A DNA stretch of 64,000 nucleotides from Ganoderma boninense (Eukaryota; Basidiomycota; Agaricomycetes; Polyporales; Polyporaceae): NCBI GenBank assembly GCA_002900995.3, contig CM035307.1, forward strand, positions 4,181,105 to 4,245,104, given 5' to 3'. Position numbers and translations under genes: made by a program. The notes beneath the pieces were generated by a model. It worked only from the letters and a program-made list of their open reading frames with translations, did no database searches and was not told the DNA's origin. Below, piece after piece: positions 58,888 through 64,000 of the stretch. Position 1 is the stretch's first letter. Every line of letters starts with the position of its first letter.

Positions 58888-58992
58888 CTCGACCTCCTCT
58901 TCCTCTCTCCCTTCGCTCCTTTGTCCCCGTCCACATTTTTCCACCTCTCACTTGCCAACTCCTGTCTTCCCATTCGCCCACTCCTCCCTCTT
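58888..58992. promoter_or_regulatory. CT-rich promoter stretch before the DUF6698-like gene
   Basis: Strongly pyrimidine-biased plus strand (runs such as CCTCCTCTTCCTCTCTCCC) ending about 85 bp before the ATG at 59076. Such CT blocks are common around transcription starts of fungal genes. Confidence 0.4.
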
Positions 58993-59075
58993 CAAGACCA
59001 TTTTACGGTACGCTGATCTTCGATCTTCATGTCATGCACTCACGCCCTCATCCTCTCGATTATTAGCACGTCGCC

Positions 59076-59671
59076 ATGTCGGATGAGAACCTCCCTCCGA
59101 GTATCCAGCCTGGGCAGAAACGGCCCGGTGAGGACTTAGCACTGACTCAACCTCCTCGCAAGAAAGCGTGCGTTGTCTTTATGCCTAGTCTGTAGCGATC
59201 TTCTAACTATTGCGCTCCAAGTGGTACCTCGGACCCGTGGAAGCTCAAGGGTCGCCATATCGGGCGGTCGATTCATGCCTTCGCCAATTTCGCCCAGCTC
59301 ATCCTTGACGGCATTCAACTTGACAAGGATTTAGCTCTCCTACCGGACAATGAGATCGAGAATTTCCCCACCGAGTTCGTCTACATTTAACCTGTTTCCG
59401 CAGTCATTGCTGATGGTCGACCCCGCAGGGCTCGTTTCAAGTACAAGATCTACAGTGAGATCCTCAAGTCCCTTCCAACCTTAGAAAGCGAGTTGTCCAA
59501 GGAGACCATGAGCACTAGCCAGCTGAACAAGATTTGTGCGAACGTATGTTGATTGAATTTCCGGTTGTGCGTGTATCAATGGCTGACTTGCGGACTTCAG
59601 ATACAGGCGGGTGCCAATGCGGCGCGTTCCGATGATGTCAAGAGCCTGAAGGGCGCCGTGTTGGAGTGGAT
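59076..59671 (+). CDS. DUF6698-like protein, copy 2, truncated by an assembly gap
   Basis: Four exons are visible before the gap: 59076-59167, 59222-59374, 59429-59543 and 59601-59671, all in phase. The protein opens MSDENLPPSIQPGQKRPGED with a basic PPRKK. It continues WKLKGRHIGRSIHAFANFAQ, KYKIYSEILKSLPTLESEL and NAARSDDVKSLKGAVLEW. The last segment is the best-conserved signature of the DUF6698 family as I remember it. Copy 1 (39965-41131) carries the matching downstream part, including the RGFN..TGQRLCP core that should lie in the gap here. Splice signals and codons are clean, so this copy is probably functional in the genome. Role unknown. Confidence 0.75.
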
Positions 59672-59771
59672 NNNNNNNNNNNNNNNNNNNNNNNNNNNNN
59701 NNNNNNNNNNNNNNNNNNNNNNNNNNNNNNNNNNNNNNNNNNNNNNNNNNNNNNNNNNNNNNNNNNNNNNN
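59672..59771. other. Assembly gap, 100 N
   Basis: A 100-N scaffold join that cuts the DUF6698-like gene on the left and the duplicated SH3-gene upstream block on the right. The real missing length is unknown. Confidence 0.99.
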
Positions 59772-60480
59772 GTCCGGGTCGGGGGCGTCGCGGGCGCCGC
59801 TGAGGGTCTTGGAGGACGATGGGGGCGATGCGAACTCGTGTGCGCCAAGACGCGGCGGGGGGTAGAATGGCGATCCTGGAGAGGGGAAGGGGGAGCTAGA
59901 CGCTCTCTCGACTGGAAGCGTCAGACGCAGTTCTGGAACCGCAGTGGATACAATAAAATAAGCTCGAATCCTCCATGTCTCGTCCACCCTTCTGGCGCAC
60001 GTACCGGCGGTGTCCTGTGCGACGACGGAGGCCATGAAATTCTGGTGTCTTGCACTGCGGGGGTCCCCTCGGGCGTTGCGTGTGGTGTGGTTGGTGGTGG
60101 TTGGAGTGTGAGGCGGGGGGTGCTCGTCGAGGTTCGCGATGAGGAGAGATTTCAGGAATTTCCATCCAGGTCCAAAAAGTGGATAAATCCAATTCAAACT
60201 CCGAAGAGGCGTTTGCTATGGCAATGTCAACTCAGAATGCTAATTATGAGAGATAAGGTGATAGACAAGTACCTTAAGGGTCCAAATAGACCAAATATTG
60301 CCCATCGCTGTCCGCGTCTTGCTGCTCACCGTCAACGTCGTCGTTGGGCTCGTCCGATTCTTCGTCTCCGCTGGTCCTCGCTTGCCTATGGGAAGAAACC
60401 TGCTCTCACCTGCAAAGCGGCGTTTTCAAGGCATGGAGAGCTCCGCCGCAGTGAGGCCATGAGGATGTGTGGAGGAGGCA
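59772..60480. repeat. Second copy of the SH3-gene upstream region
   Basis: Matches 9023-9715 in the same orientation. The match starts directly at the gap edge, so the coding part of this second SH3 locus, expected about 110 bp to the left on the minus strand, would lie in the gap. Differences are mainly one-base indels in the first 450 bp. Divergence is stronger beyond about 60240. Confidence 0.75.
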
Positions 60481-62184
60481 ACAGGCGGTGTGGGGGCTTG
60501 GAAATGACGACGTACGTCGGGCGTAACCCTTGCTATCTACTGCCACTGCGCTCGCTGTATGCTCTTCTGTCTAGGAACATGTGGGTTCAGCCACTTGACT
60601 TGTCATTTGTATTGTGGAAATGAGGATACGACGTACCGGAACATCGGATGAGCGGCCTCACCGCTGCTGGCCTGCATGCCGTCCTGCATGGTGCCCCGAG
60701 CGGTACACCTGAATGCGGAAGAGAAGATGGAGAATCCACAAGGGGGTCACCGGTGTGCTTATATGCGGTGAGTCCCTGACCATCTCGTAATACCAATCTC
60801 TGAGCCTCCGACAACAAGACCTTTATCATATTCCTGTGCTACGGATCAATCTCTTCCTCAAACCTCTGCTTGGCACCCTCTCATTGTAGGTGATGAAGAT
60901 CAGCGGGTATATGCGTCGCCCAAGGCCGAACTTGAGGGGTATGGCTACTCGACGTCTGTCGAAAGATGGCGCGTGGTTGACGCATGAGGCAAGGAAGCGG
61001 TTCCTGCAATTGATTTCGTCTGTGCATGCGGTCGCATTGCTCTCCAGGGGCACCCGCTATGAGGTCCACAGGCCCAGGATGACAACAGCGAAGCCCAGCC
61101 GCGAACCGCTCCCTGCGAAGCCTTCGCTTCCTTCATTCCTGCCTCGTTCAAGGGCCGGTTCGTCCCTTTTCATCGCGTTCCTGCCGCTTCCTGAGCAAGC
61201 GACACTGTGTATCGCCCTCCCCCATCAACTTTTTTTTCACCGAGAAGTCCAAGAATTTGAATGATTCATCTCCTTTGCGGCCTTTCAGCCAGAGGGCCAT
61301 TCGGTAGCTTGCGCGCGGCACCCAGCCAGAGCCAGAGTAGATCCGGGCAGTGGGCTGCAGAACGCATGGTTTCTGCATGGGCCACGTTGGGCCACGGCTT
61401 CTTGAACGGCTCCGCGGATCCCTGATCGGACAAGTCCAAAAACTCTCCCTAGTTTAGAGATGAAGAATCCGGGATCGGTCGTGCGCGCCCAGGGCAAGGG
61501 AAAATCGAGGTTACGGCAGAATGTGGTTAAATGACCTGCCAGTGCCACGGCATGCTTGTTCAAGACCGCTGCCGCATGGGTGGTCGTGCTATGGTTCAAC
61601 GTTCAGCTGCGAGCCTCCACAGTACGTGTTATGGCACTCTCTGCGCTTTCGGGCACTGACATATCCTACAGGTTACGAAACATTCTTTGGTCGATGGAAC
61701 TTGCTCGTCATTGTCACGCCAAGATAATGAGAGGGTCGTTAGGGTCCACAAAAGATTTCCACCGGAACGGTCCCCTTCAGGCACTTTACTCCATCGCTGC
61801 AGAAAGGAGATTCCTGGTCGGAGAGCATGGCCTGCTCAATCCCACTGCCCAGGCGATGCGTCCTCAGCGATGAGGGGAAACGAAATGCAAAGGGAGAAGA
61901 TGGCCGCTAGGAAAGAAGCAGTAGGTTGGCCCTGGTCAGAGCTAAAAAAAAATGTCGGAATAAGAGCTCAGGAGGTTCACTGGGCATGTTTTTCACTGGG
62001 AATAGTTCCCAGAGGCATACCGAATGAATGGACCAATGCACTTCGCTAACCACTCGGATGACCAATCTACTATGGCGACGATACCCTACGCCCTGCCTGC
62101 AAATTCGCAATCAGCACATTTGTGTTGGTAATCTTCTATGTATCTAACACGCCATCTAATACATCTACAATAATTCCTCAACAC
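60481..62184. other. Intergenic region; no supported gene
   Basis: Only short frames without domains. The region includes the 3' flank of the MTA phosphorylase gene. Confidence 0.4.
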
Positions 62185-63289
62185 TCAGCTGAAGTAGTCT
62201 GGAAGGATATACGCGAGCTTCCGTCGATCCTCAGGCTTCTGCTGCTCCGACCGCGGCATGATTGAGTACTTCATCGAGCCGATTTCCTCGGTGAGGAGGT
62301 CACCATGCGCCGCAGCACCGTTAAGCTCTTCAAGCACCGTCGCGGCAACCTGCCGCGAGAGGGCCGCGTTGGCGTGCAGGGTCTTGAACACTTCCGCGGC
62401 AGTGACCGCGGACTCATTCTCGCGCCACGAGTCATAGTCCGTCACGGTCGCTATCAGAGCATACCCGAGCTCAGCCTCCCTCGCGAGCTTTGCCTCGGGA
62501 AGCACGCTCATGTTGATGATGTCGCCGCCCCACTGGCGGTACATCCTGCTCTCCGCGCGGGTCGAAAACTGTGGGCCCTCCATACACACGATCGTCTTGC
62601 CTGTGTGCAGCTTTGGCTTCATCGTGCCCTCGCCCTCGCCTGCGGCCTCGACGACTTTGCGAGCGCGCTCCTCGAGCCACGCGATGAGCTTGCCGGAGAA
62701 CGGGTCGCCGAACGCGGCGTGCGCAACCACAGAGGTCCCCTCGAAGAAGCTGGCGGGACGCACGCCCTTGGTGCGGTCGATGATCTGGTCCGGGAGGACA
62801 AAGTCGCCCGGAGCGAGCTCCTCACGGAGGGAGCCGACCGCGGAGAAGGCGACGATCGCGCGGACGCCGAGCGATTTGAGCGCCGCGATGTTCGCGCGGG
62901 CGGGCACGGCGGAGGGCGGGATCGAGTGGCCGACGCCGTGCCGGGCGAGAAAAGCGACTTTGGTGCCAGAGGGGAGGGCGCAGATGGCGATGGGGGAGCT
63001 GGGGAAGCCCCAGGGCTGCGTTTACACGAAAAAAATTGTTAGGGTGTGTCGACGGCGGGCGTGAGGACATGCCGTACCGTTACTGGATTCACATTCTTCC
63101 TGAGTGCAGTCGTAAGTGAGTGCGGTGTCGGTATCGGTGCTGCAGATGTACTTACAGAAGCGTCAAGTTGTCGAGGTGGTAGAGACCGCTTCCACCGATG
63201 ACACCGACGAGAACTGGCAATAAACGTGAATTTTATTATGTTTACCGATGCACCACTGGTAACATACCATTCTCGTTGTCTGAGCTCAT
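62185..63289 (-). CDS. MEU1: S-methyl-5'-thioadenosine phosphorylase, four exons
   Basis: Exons 63289-63268, 63213-63156, 63099-63078 and 63015-62185 join in phase to 310 residues. The start is ATG in [19 protein letters not shown], whose GGSG is the phosphate-binding loop. The family landmarks follow in order: [86 protein letters not shown] with the purine-site residues, [18 protein letters not shown] and [10 protein letters not shown]. The enzyme cleaves methylthioadenosine with phosphate to adenine and methylthioribose-1-phosphate, in cytosolic methionine and adenine salvage. It has full family length and all motifs, so it is intact. The small first and third exons (22 nt each) are easy to miss in automatic annotation. 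Confidence 0.95.
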
Positions 63290-64000
63290 TTCTATGGCCT
63301 GGCCGCAACGAGGAGATCTTGTATGGCGGAAGCGGAGGGCTGAGAAAATGGAGGAGGGGGAGCGTGACCTTATATAGCAGGATCGATTATGCGATAACAT
63401 CACTGCCAGGTTCCAACCATGGCTAGCGCCCAAACTCGAAGGTTGGAACTTTGATTCCACTCTTTGCAGCCACCCTCTCAACATCCTTCCCCGGTGATTA
63501 AAATTCTTCGTAAGTATGAAGATATATATGCTTAACGTTGTGAGTCTCCTATTTTTCAGGCATTTCTTTCTCCGTGCTCATTTGTTGTCTACCAGGACGA
63601 GAACAATGTCAGTTTGGCACGACGCACGTGTGTCCACCATTTGCCATCGACCACGTCAGACCGCGTCCTCCTCCCAGTCCTCCTCCCAGATCATCCGGGC
63701 ACAAGGCCTCCAAGTTGTAAAACGCGGATATTCGCCTATTTGTTGAGTCTCAAAATTCCCTGCCGAACCAAGAAGGCGTTGAGAAGATAGTGGGCAGCCT
63801 TGCCAATTTGGAAAGCTTCGCAACTCGTGTTGTACCACTGTTTCCCACCGTCACGTTCACGGCAATCCTCAATTGCCCGAGGAAACCAGCTTGCAGTATT
63901 AGGGTGGGTGCCTCATGCAAGCCGCGTTCCTCGTAACTTTGTGATCGATTGCGAGGCCTCTGAATCAGTGGTCTTCGTCGCCGGTCTCATCTTCACACCT
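63290..64000. other. Right edge; promoter of MEU1 and possible start of another gene
   Basis: Upstream flank of the phosphorylase gene, then a plus-strand frame at 63516-63746 with a hydrophobic start (MKIYMLNVVSLLFFRHFFL) but no known domain. Too little sequence to judge. Confidence 0.3.

Noticed and set aside
59553..60623. A 356-codon frame spanning the second gap
   Set aside because: It fuses the DUF6698-like gene, the N run and the duplicated SH3 upstream region; an artefact of the scaffold join.
1..64000. CRISPR-like array
   Set aside because: The only regular array (10245-10486) has contiguous 112-bp units without spacers, and the genome is eukaryotic.

Overview
The window looks like a scaffold piece from an agaricomycete (mushroom-forming basidiomycete). 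Genes are broken by many 45-75 bp introns with GT..AG borders and CTRAY branch sites. Gene content is typical of that class: a Plavaka-type DNA transposon, a monocarboxylate-type MFS transporter, a KDM3-like JmjC protein, an F-box-like protein and lineage-restricted families of unknown function. All gene models here were spliced by hand from reading-frame phase and splice signals. The family names are recognition from memory, not database results.

Layout. 1-1.5 kb: 3' part of an RNA-dependent RNA polymerase of the gene-silencing type. 2.4-6.9 kb: three tandem minus-strand copies of a small secreted protein family (DUF3237-like); the middle copy has a one-base frameshift. 8-8.9 kb: a Ser/Pro-rich protein with a C-terminal SH3 domain whose frame is interrupted. 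9.0-9.7 kb: the upstream region of that gene, which recurs in diverged form at 59.8-60.5 kb. 10.2-10.5 kb: a 112-bp tandem repeat close to an N gap. 13.7-14.8 kb: a broken secreted glycosidase-like gene, convergent with an intact five-exon HpcH/HpaI-type aldolase (14.9-16.0 kb). 16-22.5 kb: no gene that I can resolve. 22.5-27.3 kb: a Plavaka transposase gene with an in-frame TGA.

27.9-57.0 kb is framed by a near-identical inverted repeat of about 3.67 kb (27899-31567 and 53324-56987). Its 21.8 kb spacer holds a two-exon nuclear-type hypothetical protein, an F-box-like protein, a diverged DUF6698-like gene, a coiled-coil hypothetical protein, a KDM3-type JmjC demethylase candidate and an intact 13-exon MFS transporter. 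The spacer and its left flank also carry several short near-perfect palindromes built on CCGAGT/ACTCGG.

57.4-64 kb: an intact five-exon zinc-binding protein of unknown function, a second DUF6698-like gene cut by an N gap, the duplicated SH3-gene upstream block, and an intact four-exon methylthioadenosine phosphorylase (methionine salvage).

Housekeeping genes (MTA phosphorylase, aldolase, MFS transporter) are intact, while lineage-specific and repeat-associated genes show frameshifts, stops and truncations. This is the pattern of a repeat-rich, rearranging accessory region. Some single-base lesions could instead be assembly errors, because two 100-N scaffold joins are present. No tRNA, rRNA or CRISPR was found.
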